Below are positions 43,325 to 51,781 of a DNA stretch of 64,000 bases, piece after piece. The stretch is taken from contig NZ_BOPH01000003.1 in assembly GCF_016863655.1 (NCBI RefSeq), positions 21,142 through 85,141 of the forward strand. Direction: 5' to 3'. The notes under the pieces are model-generated. The model made no database searches. It was not told the DNA's origin and saw only the letters and a list, made by a program, of their open reading frames with translations. Positions within the stretch are counted from its first letter, which is position 1, and the number at the start of each line of letters is the position of its first letter. This stretch comes from Virgisporangium ochraceum (lineage in GTDB: Bacteria > Actinomycetota > Actinomycetes > Mycobacteriales > Micromonosporaceae). The translations under genes were made by a program, and so were the position numbers.

Positions 43325-46009
43325 CTACACGTGTGAGACGGCCCGCAGCCGGGCGAGTTCGCGCGGCTGGGTGACCGCGCGTGCGCCGAGCGTGTCGAGC
43401 ACCTCGAGCAGCGGACCGAGTGCCTCGTACAGGATCACGACCACGTCGCCCGGGTTCGCCATCGCCAGCGCGACCGGCACCGCCTCGGCCACGGTCGTGA
43501 CCGTGGTGGCAGCGAGCTCCGGCCGCCGGGCCGCGATCTCGCCGCGGACGATCTCCGCAACCTCGCCGTGGGCGCGGCCACGCAGGTCGCAGTCCTCGTA
43601 CAGGACCACCCGGTGGAAGCCGTCGGCGACAGCACGGGCGCAGTCGGCGATCAGGTCGTCGCGCCGGTCGCCCGGCAGCGTGACCGCCGCGACCGCGTGC
43701 TCGGTGCCCCAGATCGTCTCGACCAGCCCGGCGACCGCCGCGATCGCGGCCGGGTTGTGTGCGTAGTCGACCAGCAGGTGCACGCCGCCGACCTCGAACA
43801 ACTGGCCCCGGCCGGGGTTGTCGTGCGCCGCGTCGAACGAGGCCAGCGCCTCGCCGATCTCGCTCACCGCCAGTCCCATCGCCCTTGCCGCGGCCGCGGC
43901 GGCGAGCGCGTTCGCGGCCGCGAACCGCGCGGCGCCGGCGAACCCGCCCGGAACGTCGGTGACCGGGAGCAGCCGGGTCGTCACGGTGCCGGCCCGCTCC
44001 ATCAGGTACCCGTCCGACATGACGTACGCGGTGCCGCCGTTCGACACGTGCCGCTCGATCAGCTGCGACCGCGCGTCCAGCCCGAACCACACCAGGTTCT
44101 TGTGGGCCGCCCGGATCCGTGGCCGCACGATGAGGTCGCGTACCAGCGCGTCGTCGGCGTTGAGCACGAGCGTCCCGCCGTCACGCACCCGCTCGGCGAT
44201 GAGCGACTTGACGTGGACCATGTCGTCCATGGTCTCGACGCCGTCCTGGCCGAGGTGGTCGGGCGACAGGTTGGTGATCACCCCGATGTCGGACCAGTCG
44301 TAGCCGAGACCCTGACGGAGCAGCCCGCCGCGGGCGGTCTCCAGCACGGCGCAGTCGATGCCCGGGTCACCGAGCACCACCTGGGCCGAGCGGGGACCAC
44401 TGGCGTCGGCCGCCTGCGCGAGCCGGCCGTTCAGGTAGATGCCGTCGGTGGTCGTCAGCCCGACGTGCCGGCCCGAGCGCGACAGCGTGTGCGCGACCAG
44501 CCGGGCGACCGTCGTCTTCCCGTTGGTGCCGGCGATCGACACGATCGGGATCCGGCCGGTGGCGTCGAACGGGTACAGCGCGTCCATGATCGCGGTCGCG
44601 ACCGGCCGCGGCGGGCCCTCCGCGGGCTCCAGGTGCATGCGCAGCCCGGGCGCCGCGTTGATCTCGATGATTCCGCAGGTGTCGGCCGCCGGCCGGTCCG
44701 GCGCCATCGGCGCGGAGATGTCGGGCAGCCGCAGGTCGACGCCGGCGATGTCCAGTCCGATCTGCGCGGCGGCGCGGGCGCAGAGGTCACGGACGTCGGG
44801 ATGGACGCTCGCGGTGACGTCACGGCTGGTGCCACCGGTCGAGAGGTTCGCGTTGGCGCGCAGCCACACCAGTTCGCCGTCGGCCGGTACCGCGTCGGCG
44901 GTGTAGCCGATCCGGCGCAGCTGGGCGTCGTCGATGCTGAGCTTCGTGAGGGACCGGGTGTGGCCGTCGCCGCGACGCGGGTCGCGGTTCGCGACGGCGA
45001 CGAGCTGGCTGATCGAGCTCATGCCGTCGCCGACCACGTGCGCGGGCACCCGCTCGGCCGCCGCGACCAGCTGGCCGTGCACCATGAGCACCCGGTAGTC
45101 GCGTCCGGCGAACTGCCGCTCGATCAGCACCTCGCTCTCGCCGGCCGAGACGACGCTCTGGAACGCCGCCCGCACCATGTCGGCGGTGCGCAGGCCGAGG
45201 TGCACGTGGCTGCCCTGCCGACCGTGCCGCGGCTTGGCCACGGCCGGCTCGCCGATGGTCCGGAAGATCTCCAGCGCCTGTTCGGCGGTGGTCGCGATGC
45301 CGCCGGGCGGAACCGGCACGGCGGCATCGGCCAGCAGCCGCCGGGTGAGCTGCTTGTCGCCGGCGATGTCGACCCCGATGGCCGAGGTCGAGTCGGTCAT
45401 CGCGGCCCAGACCAGCCGCCGGTGCCGGCCGTAGCCGATCCGCAGCAGGCTCAGGTCGTCGAGCCGCTCCACCGGGAGGCCGCGCAGGAACGCGGCCGCG
45501 GCGATGGCCGACGTGGTCGGGCCCGGTCGGGCGTTCTCCCAGCGCTCGGCGATCGGCGCGAGCCGCTCCGCGACCGCCGGCGCGGTCGACCCCTCGATGA
45601 TCTCGAGGACGATGTCGGCGGCGAGCTGCAGCAGGTCCTCGCCGATGCGGCAGTCCGGCGGCTCCTCCACCGGGCACTCGATCACCACGTCGTACCCGGG
45701 GGGCGCGGCCACGGTCCGCCCGAAGTTGATCTCACGACCGATCAGCACCGACAGCTCGATCGCCACGTGCTCGGTGACGTGCCCGAAGTACGTGCCGTGC
45801 TCCAGCCGGTAGACGAAGCCGCCCGGCCCCCCGGTCGCGCAGTGATGGTCGGCGAGACCGGGCAGCGTGGTGAGGAGCGTGTGGTTGAACTGGGGAAGCT
45901 CGTGGGTCTCGCGACCGCCGAGGTCCTCCATGTACATCCGGGCGATCATGACCGGCCGGTCCAGATAGACGTTCGGACCGCGCAGGCGGCGGGTGGCTTC
46001 GATGCGCAT
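43325..46009 (-). CDS. cphA: Cyanophycin synthetase
   Basis: 894 residues, usual length for CphA1. It builds the Asp-Arg polymer cyanophycin. The domains are an N-terminal region (MRIEATRRLRGPNVYLDRPV), an ATP-grasp domain about 215-480 that adds Arg or Asp (KPRHGRQGSHVHLGL, IDIAGVDLRLPD, EINAAPGLRMH), and a Mur-ligase domain with P-loop GTNGKTT near 493-499 and DYAHNPAAIAAVAG. ATG 46007-46009 lies 2 nt after the cphB stop, so the two form an operon, with degradation gene first. Confidence 0.96.
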   Translation of the reverse strand: MRIEATRRLRGPNVYLDRPVMIARMYMEDLGGRETHELPQFNHTLLTTLPGLADHHCATGGPGGFVYRLEHGTYFGHVTEHVAIELSVLIGREINFGRTVAAPPGYDVVIECPVEEPPDCRIGEDLLQLAADIVLEIIEGSTAPAVAERLAPIAERWENARPGPTTSAIAAAAFLRGLPVERLDDLSLLRIGYGRHRRLVWAAMTDSTSAIGVDIAGDKQLTRRLLADAAVPVPPGGIATTAEQALEIFRTIGEPAVAKPRHGRQGSHVHLGLRTADMVRAAFQSVVSAGESEVLIERQFAGRDYRVLMVHGQLVAAAERVPAHVVGDGMSSISQLVAVANRDPRRGDGHTRSLTKLSIDDAQLRRIGYTADAVPADGELVWLRANANLSTGGTSRDVTASVHPDVRDLCARAAAQIGLDIAGVDLRLPDISAPMAPDRPAADTCGIIEINAAPGLRMHLEPAEGPPRPVATAIMDALYPFDATGRIPIVSIAGTNGKTTVARLVAHTLSRSGRHVGLTTTDGIYLNGRLAQAADASGPRSAQVVLGDPGIDCAVLETARGGLLRQGLGYDWSDIGVITNLSPDHLGQDGVETMDDMVHVKSLIAERVRDGGTLVLNADDALVRDLIVRPRIRAAHKNLVWFGLDARSQLIERHVSNGGTAYVMSDGYLMERAGTVTTRLLPVTDVPGGFAGAARFAAANALAAAAAARAMGLAVSEIGEALASFDAAHDNPGRGQLFEVGGVHLLVDYAHNPAAIAAVAGLVETIWGTEHAVAAVTLPGDRRDDLIADCARAVADGFHRVVLYEDCDLRGRAHGEVAEIVRGEIAARRPELAATTVTTVAEAVPVALAMANPGDVVVILYEALGPLLEVLDTLGARAVTQPRELARLRAVSHV

Positions 46010-46011
46010 CT

Positions 46012-47178
46012 TCAGGCCCCCTCGGGGTGGACGCCGGGCGGCAGGGGACGTCGCCCGGTCAGGTGGAACTGGTGGCCCGCGGGCAGCACGTGCAGCTGCA
46101 TGCCGTACACGGCGATGGGCCCGTCGCCGTCGAGAGGTGTGCCGATGCGGGCCGCGGGGCCGGCGTCGATCACGGTGACCGAGCCGGCGCCGAGCACCTC
46201 GAACCGGTCGCCGGTGACGAGGATCGCGGTGTCCTCGTCGATGCCCAGCCCGAGCTCGTGCGGGTACATGGCGACGGCGCTGAGCAGCCGGTTGAGCCGC
46301 CCGCGGCTGGCGAAGTGCATGTCGATGAGCACGCCGGGCAGGAACTCGAGGCCGGGGGCGGTACGGACCGCGTCGGTGCTGACGCTGGCCTCCGTGCCAC
46401 CGATGATCATCGTGCCGGACATCATCGCGGCGCCCGCGCTGGTACCGGCGACCACCATGCCCTCGGCAACCCTGCTGTGCAGCACCGAGTCGACCCGCGA
46501 CCCGCCCAGGACGGCGGTGATCCGGCGCTGGTCGCCGCCGGTGAAGAACACGCCCGTGGCGGTCATGATGGCCGCGGCCGCCTCCGGGCTGCTGGCATGC
46601 TCGCGGTCGTCGAGGCGCAGCGGCGTGACCCGGCCCGCGCCGAGCCGCGTGAACACCCGCTGGTACTCGACCTCCCGGACGTGCGGCTCGCTGCTGGCCG
46701 TCGCGATCACCACGATGTGCGCGGACCGGCCACCGGCCAGTTCCACGAACCTGCCCAGGATCGTGTCCGACGGCGCGGTCATCTGCTCGGCGCCGCCGAT
46801 CACCAGCAGCGACCCGGCCGTGGTCTCCTCCGGCACCACCGGCGGCGGTACCGCGACCGGTCGCAGCTGCGCGGGCCGTGCCGCGAGCTGCTGGGCCAGG
46901 CTGATCACCTTCTGCGGCGCGCGGGCCGGCGCGTGCGAGGCCGCCTGGTACGGCCCCTGCTGCGGCTGCGCGGTCGGAACGGCACGCGGGGCCGTCCCGC
47001 TACCGGGCTGCCCGAGGTGCGGCGCGACCTGGTCCTGGCCCGGCGGGGCGGGCCGGTTCGGCTTGGGCGCGAGCCCCGGGTTGGCCGGTTGTCGCCGCGA
47101 CGTCATCGGAGGTGCGGGATCCGCGTACAGCGGCCTGACTGAGTCGCCACGACCCCGACCCGGTGAACGTTGTGGCAT
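46012..47178 (-). CDS. cphB: Cyanophycinase with long Pro-rich N-terminal extension
   Basis: 388 residues. Peptidase S51 fold: LLVIGGAEQM, FTGGDQRRI and the nucleophile motif GTSAGAAM near residue 249, followed by a catalytic His region. It cleaves cyanophycin to beta-Asp-Arg dipeptides. The ATG at 47176-47178 has a strong SD AAGGAGGG. The first 115 residues are Pro/Arg/Gln-rich low complexity, which standard cyanophycinases (about 270 residues) lack. Perhaps it targets granules (inference). Confidence 0.94.
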   Translation of the reverse strand: MPQRSPGRGRGDSVRPLYADPAPPMTSRRQPANPGLAPKPNRPAPPGQDQVAPHLGQPGSGTAPRAVPTAQPQQGPYQAASHAPARAPQKVISLAQQLAARPAQLRPVAVPPPVVPEETTAGSLLVIGGAEQMTAPSDTILGRFVELAGGRSAHIVVIATASSEPHVREVEYQRVFTRLGAGRVTPLRLDDREHASSPEAAAAIMTATGVFFTGGDQRRITAVLGGSRVDSVLHSRVAEGMVVAGTSAGAAMMSGTMIIGGTEASVSTDAVRTAPGLEFLPGVLIDMHFASRGRLNRLLSAVAMYPHELGLGIDEDTAILVTGDRFEVLGAGSVTVIDAGPAARIGTPLDGDGPIAVYGMQLHVLPAGHQFHLTGRRPLPPGVHPEGA

Positions 47179-47266
47179 CCGCCCTCCTTGCCCCGCTTTG
47201 CCCAATCGTGCACCCCGAGCGCGGGCGATGTCAGCCGTTCGCGGCGGCCCACTCATGTTTCGCCGC

Positions 47267-47336
47267 GATCTTGCAGTCTTGGCTGCCCATATGGGCGCCT
47301 ATGGGCGTTTTACCCCCCGGCCACAACTGCAAGATC
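47267..47336. repeat. Hairpin element, subtype A
   Basis: Left arm from GATCTTGCAGT (47267-47277) extending with TTGGC, right arm ending ACTGCAAGATC (47326-47336), with an inner CCATATGG-containing loop. 11 perfect outer pairs then imperfect pairing. Same outer core as 7489-7560. It lies between cphB (start 47178) and the 3' end of the helicase gene. Confidence 0.72.
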
Positions 47337-47365
47337 CACGGGCGGGTGGGCCTCGGAGGGAGGCG

Positions 47366-50300
47366 TCAGCGGAGGGCCCGGGCGGCGGCCAGGGCTCTGG
47401 TGATGGCTTCGCGGATCCTAGGGCCCTTGCGGGTGAAGCCGAGCTCGCGCATGACCTCTTCGAGGACCTCGTCCTCCGTGCGGAGCAGGGTGTCTGACTC
47501 GATCCAGCGGATCAGCGCCACCAGGTCGGCGTGGCGGTAGCCGGCGATCGGCAGGCCGGCCGGGACCGGGGGCCGGGCGGTACGGGGTCGGCCCGCCGTC
47601 GGTGCCGTCGGCTCCGTGGTGGGCTGTGTGGGCTCCGTGGTGGGCTGCGTGGGCTCTGCGGTCGGCTCCGCGGGCTCCGCGGACGGCTCCGGAGGCTGCG
47701 CCACCACGACGGGTAGCGGTTCCGCGGACTCCTCGGGCTCGACGTCCGTGACCGGCTCCGGTCCGTCCACGTCGTGCGGCTCGACCCGAGCGGGCACCGG
47801 CTCGACGGGCACGGGGTCGGCCAGGGCCCTGCGGTAGGCGGCGACCGCCCGTGCCACCTCCGCCTCGGGGTCGGTGAACCAGTCGACCGACCAGATGCGG
47901 TGCACCCGCCACCCCAGGCGCTGCAGCTGTCCCGGCCGGAGCCGGTCCCGGTCGCGGACGGTGCCGGCCGCCCGGTACGCGGGGCCGTCGGTCTCCACGG
48001 CGAAGATCATGCGGCTCGGGTGGTCGGGGTGGGCGACCGCGAACTCGATGTGCTGGCCGCTCAGCCCGTACCTCGGCACCACCGGCACACCGGCCGCGGT
48101 CAGCCGGTCGGCGACATCGCGTTCGAACGGGGTCAGCGGGGCCTGGTCACCGGTGGCGGCGTCGGTGACGCTGTTCGACGCGGCGTACCGGAGGTACTCG
48201 CGCAGCAGGGTCACGCCGCGTGCGGTGCTGCGGTCGGGGTCCATCTCGGACGCGGAGAACGAGCTCACCACCGTCATCCGTCCCCGGGCCCGGGTGACCG
48301 CGACGTTCAACCGGCGCTCGCCGCCGGCCGTGAGCAGCGGCCCGAAGCGGTACAGCAGGCGGCCGTCGGGGGTCTTGCCGTACCCGACCGACAGGATGAT
48401 CGCGTCGCGTTCGTCGCCCTGCACGCGTTCGAGGTTCTTGACGAAGAACGGCTCGGCCGCGTTCTCGGCGAAGAAGCCGTGGAGCCCGGGGCGGCCGGCC
48501 AGGGCCTGGCGCAGGGCCCGGTCGATGCGCTCCGCGTGCGTGATGCCCATCGCGATCACGCCGAGGCTCTCGCGGGGACGCGCGGCGGCGTGCTCGAGCA
48601 CCAGCGACACGACCCGGTCCACTTCGGACGGCGTGGACTCGTCGTCCGCGGACACGCCGTCGACGAGGACGTGGGTCAGGCGGCCCGCCGACGAGGTGCC
48701 GGGGAACGTCACGAGCGAGCGGCCGTAGATCCACTCGTTGGAGAAGCCGATCAGCCGGTCGTCGCGGCTGCGGTAGTGCCAGCGCAGCGTGTACGCCGGC
48801 AGCAGCGCGGTGAGCACGTCGAGGATCGACTCGTACCCGCTGGTCAGCGACAGGTCGATCGAGCCGTCGGCGGTGACGCCCACCGCGCCGTCGCCGTCGG
48901 GGGCGGCGGAGAAGAACGCGGTCGGCGGCAGCTGGTGCTCGTCGCCGGCCACCACGATCTGCCGGCCGCGCAGGATCGCGGGGACGGCGTCGGCCGGGGT
49001 CACCTGGCTGGCCTCGTCGAAGATGACCACGTCGAAGTACTGCCCGTCGGCGGGAAGGAGCTGCGAGACCACGAGCGGGCTCATCGCCCAGCACGGCTTG
49101 AGCGCGGTGAGCACGTCGGGCGCGGTGGCGAACAGCTGCCGCATCGGCAGGTGCCGCCGCTTCAGCGACGCCTGGTGCTCGACCAGCCGGTCCTGGTCGC
49201 GGTGGCGTTCCCGCACGGTGACGACGTTCTCGGCCACCGCCCGCAGCACCCGCGACGCCGACGAGTCGAGGTGTGACGCGTCGGCGTCGCGGTACTCGGA
49301 CACGATCCGCTCCTGCGCCGCGGCGTCGAACCCACCGATCCGCGCGTCGGCGAAGCCGACATGCTCCACGATGGACGCGTACCACACGGCGTCGAACGCA
49401 TCGACCGGATTGACATCCTCGGTGCGCAGCGCGTCCACCAGCTCCTGCACTCCGGCGTCGGACAGCTGCGCCGCGAGCTGCAGCCGTTGCGGTTGCCGCC
49501 GCAGGGCCCGGTCGTCGGCCGCCAGCCGCGCCGCGTACGCCGTGAGGTCCGGCCACGCCAGCGTCGTCAGGTCCACTGTGGGCAGACACCCGTCGAGCGT
49601 GGTGACGTCGGTCTCGACCCGGTCGTGCACACGGCGCACCGCGTCCCACTCCGCCGGAAGCGTCGGGGTGGAGGGCCAGCGCTCGCGCTGTGCCTGTGCC
49701 GCGCCCAGGCCGCGGAACAGCTCGTCGCGGTCCATCTCGGCCCGACCCAACGCGGCCGCGCGCCGGCGCAGCCGCCGCGCCTTCCACCATCCGATGTGGA
49801 CGCCGTTGGAGCGCCGCCAGGCAGGATCGGCGCACGCGGCGACCAGGTCGGCGAGCGGCTCGTCGTACACGGCGGGGTCGAACCGCAGGAGCGTGGCCGA
49901 CACGCCGTCGACGAGGGCGCGCGCCGACCGCAGCTCCACCAACCGCTGCGGCCGCGCGAGCCCGACCGACTCGAGCGCGGCGAACACCGGCTCCAGGGCA
50001 CGGCTGGCGTTGGACAGCCGGCCGGCCGCGAGCCACGCCTCCTGCGCCAGCTCTCCATTGTGGACGGTCGACTCGTGCCACGGCGACGCCGCCGGCGCCA
50101 GCCCGCCGAGCGACGCGTACTCCCGCAACGCCTCACGCACCTGCCGCGCGGTCACCTCGGTGACACCCATCAGCGCCGGACCGCGCAGCCGCACCGGGAA
50201 CGGAGGAAGTGACAGGAGCATCGACTGCGCCTCGAACACACTCACGCCCCACGGCTCCCGTGGCTCGTGGAGCGCGATCACGTGTTGGGCCAGCCGCCCG

Positions 50301-51424
50301 CGCCGGTCGACGAGCGTCTGGTGGAGGGCCGCGAGGTCCGGCAACGCCGTGCGCGCCGCGGACTCGTACGCGTTCTTCAGCTCCGCGGCGATCCGCCGGC
50401 GCGCCGAGGTTCCGTCGTGCACGTCCATGACGAGCTGGCCGAGCCCGCGGCGGTGCAGCCGGTCGGTCACCGCGGTGATCGCGGCCCGCTTCTCGGCGAC
50501 GAACAGCACCCGCTTGCCCCGCGAGACCAGCGACGTGACGAGGTTCGCGATCGTCTGGCTCTTGCCGGTGCCCGGTGGGCCCTTGATGACCGCGTGCTGC
50601 CCCGCGAGCACCGCGTCGATCGCGGCGTGCTGGGACGAGTCGGCGTCGAGCACGAGGAACTCCGCCGACGGCGCGATCCCGTCGGGGTCGCTCGGGGTTG
50701 CGGGCATCCGCACCGCGCCCTGCGCCAACGGATCGCCGGCGATCGCCGCCACCACGTCGTGGGCCGCGAGGGCCTGTGCGGCCGCGGCGAGGTCGGTGAC
50801 CATCGGCAGCTTCGCGTACGAGAACGTGCCCAGCACCTCGCGGGGCGAGACGGCGAAGCCGCGCACCCGGCCGGCCGCCTCCTTGGCGATGCGCTCGAAC
50901 GCCTCGGCCGGTTCGAGGTCGGCGAGCTGCTCGGCGTCGAACCGCACGTCGTACTCGGTGCCGAGCACGTGCACCAGCACCGGGTTCACCTCGGCGTCGG
51001 CGGTGACGGTGAGGTCGAAGTCCTCCTCGGCCGCGCCGTGCGCCCGCAGGACCGCCGACCGCAGCAGCACCGGCGCCGCCGGTACCGCGCCGCCCTTCGG
51101 GTTGGTCCAGGTGGCGCTGCCCAGCGCCAGGTAACACGTCTCGATACCGCGCTCTTCGAGCAGCTCACGGGCCTTGTTGCGGATCGCTCGGGCGCGCTTG
51201 ACCGCGTCGGCGTGCGCCTGCGGGTCGCGGAAGAGCCGGGCCAACGGGACCGAGCGGCCGGAGGCCACCGCACCCCGGGCGACCGGGTCGGCGCCGGCGA
51301 GGTCGAGCGTGCCGACCTTCAGGTCGCGGTAGTGCAGCAGGGCGTTGCGGCCCGCGACGTCCATGAGCTGTTCGCTCCACCGGGCCACCGCGGCCGCCAC
51401 CATCGCGGTCCTGCCGTCCTCCAC
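47366..51424 (-). CDS. Large DUF4011-type SF1 helicase with Vsr/DUF559-like nuclease and C-terminal DUF3320-like domain
   Basis: 1352 residues. An N-terminal DUF4011-like region (ARWSEQLMDVAGRNALLHYR) is followed by an SF1 helicase split by a long insert: Walker A GPPGTGKSQT near 283, FVAEKRAAITAV, then VVIFDEASQVTPADAVPAIL, AGDEHQLPPT and NVAVTRARGRM. About residues 1115-1185 form a Vsr-like nuclease (IEFAVAHPDHPSRMIFAVETDG, QLQRLGWRVHRIWSVDWFTD). An acidic/Pro/Thr-rich linker (PTAEPTQPTTEPTQPTTEPT) leads to a C-terminal winged-helix-like segment (EVMRELGFTRKGPRIREAI). Similar multidomain proteins occur in defence islands. It is single-gene here. GTG 51424 start; ATG 51403 is an alternative. 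Confidence 0.85.
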   Translation of the reverse strand: MEDGRTAMVAAAVARWSEQLMDVAGRNALLHYRDLKVGTLDLAGADPVARGAVASGRSVPLARLFRDPQAHADAVKRARAIRNKARELLEERGIETCYLALGSATWTNPKGGAVPAAPVLLRSAVLRAHGAAEEDFDLTVTADAEVNPVLVHVLGTEYDVRFDAEQLADLEPAEAFERIAKEAAGRVRGFAVSPREVLGTFSYAKLPMVTDLAAAAQALAAHDVVAAIAGDPLAQGAVRMPATPSDPDGIAPSAEFLVLDADSSQHAAIDAVLAGQHAVIKGPPGTGKSQTIANLVTSLVSRGKRVLFVAEKRAAITAVTDRLHRRGLGQLVMDVHDGTSARRRIAAELKNAYESAARTALPDLAALHQTLVDRRGRLAQHVIALHEPREPWGVSVFEAQSMLLSLPPFPVRLRGPALMGVTEVTARQVREALREYASLGGLAPAASPWHESTVHNGELAQEAWLAAGRLSNASRALEPVFAALESVGLARPQRLVELRSARALVDGVSATLLRFDPAVYDEPLADLVAACADPAWRRSNGVHIGWWKARRLRRRAAALGRAEMDRDELFRGLGAAQAQRERWPSTPTLPAEWDAVRRVHDRVETDVTTLDGCLPTVDLTTLAWPDLTAYAARLAADDRALRRQPQRLQLAAQLSDAGVQELVDALRTEDVNPVDAFDAVWYASIVEHVGFADARIGGFDAAAQERIVSEYRDADASHLDSSASRVLRAVAENVVTVRERHRDQDRLVEHQASLKRRHLPMRQLFATAPDVLTALKPCWAMSPLVVSQLLPADGQYFDVVIFDEASQVTPADAVPAILRGRQIVVAGDEHQLPPTAFFSAAPDGDGAVGVTADGSIDLSLTSGYESILDVLTALLPAYTLRWHYRSRDDRLIGFSNEWIYGRSLVTFPGTSSAGRLTHVLVDGVSADDESTPSEVDRVVSLVLEHAAARPRESLGVIAMGITHAERIDRALRQALAGRPGLHGFFAENAAEPFFVKNLERVQGDERDAIILSVGYGKTPDGRLLYRFGPLLTAGGERRLNVAVTRARGRMTVVSSFSASEMDPDRSTARGVTLLREYLRYAASNSVTDAATGDQAPLTPFERDVADRLTAAGVPVVPRYGLSGQHIEFAVAHPDHPSRMIFAVETDGPAYRAAGTVRDRDRLRPGQLQRLGWRVHRIWSVDWFTDPEAEVARAVAAYRRALADPVPVEPVPARVEPHDVDGPEPVTDVEPEESAEPLPVVVAQPPEPSAEPAEPTAEPTQPTTEPTQPTTEPTAPTAGRPRTARPPVPAGLPIAGYRHADLVALIRWIESDTLLRTEDEVLEEVMRELGFTRKGPRIREAITRALAAARALR

Positions 51425-51505
51425 TCGGGCGAGCCTAACGGGTTAAAGCGATTGACCGGCCCCTTCCGGGGGTATCGGACACGCGTTCGAGAAGGGAGAG
51501 TCACG

Positions 51506-51718
51506 ATGGCGAGCAACGACGTCACCGATAGTGGCCGGCCGGCGGAGAAAGACCCGGATCAGTGGGTCACGGGCGACGAGCCGATGACCGGGCCCCAGGA
51601 GTCCTACCTGGGCACCCTGGCCAGGGAGGCCGGCGAGGAAGCGCCGCACGACCTCACCAAGGCCGAGGCCTCCGCGAAGATCGAGGAACTGCAGCAGGCC
51701 ACCGGCCGCGGGCAGTAG
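51506..51718 (+). CDS. DUF3072 family small protein
   Basis: 70 residues, full length for DUF3072 (WVTGDEPMTGPQESYLGTLA, LTKAEASAKIEELQQATGRG). The ATG at 51506 follows SD AAGGGAGAG. Small, hydrophilic, unknown function. It ends 10 nt before a strong terminator hairpin. Confidence 0.88.
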   Translation: MASNDVTDSGRPAEKDPDQWVTGDEPMTGPQESYLGTLAREAGEEAPHDLTKAEASAKIEELQQATGRGQ

Positions 51719-51728
51719 ATACACAAGC

Positions 51729-51760
51729 GGGTGCCGGTGGCGAGAACGCCACCGGCACCC
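51729..51760. terminator. Hairpin terminator between DUF3072 and the MMPL gene
   Basis: Perfect 14-bp stem, GGGTGCCGGTGGCG (51729-51742) with 51747-51760, AGAA loop. It is placed between convergent genes and could serve both. Confidence 0.8.
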
Positions 51761-51781
51761 ATCCCCCCGATAAGGACCCCG

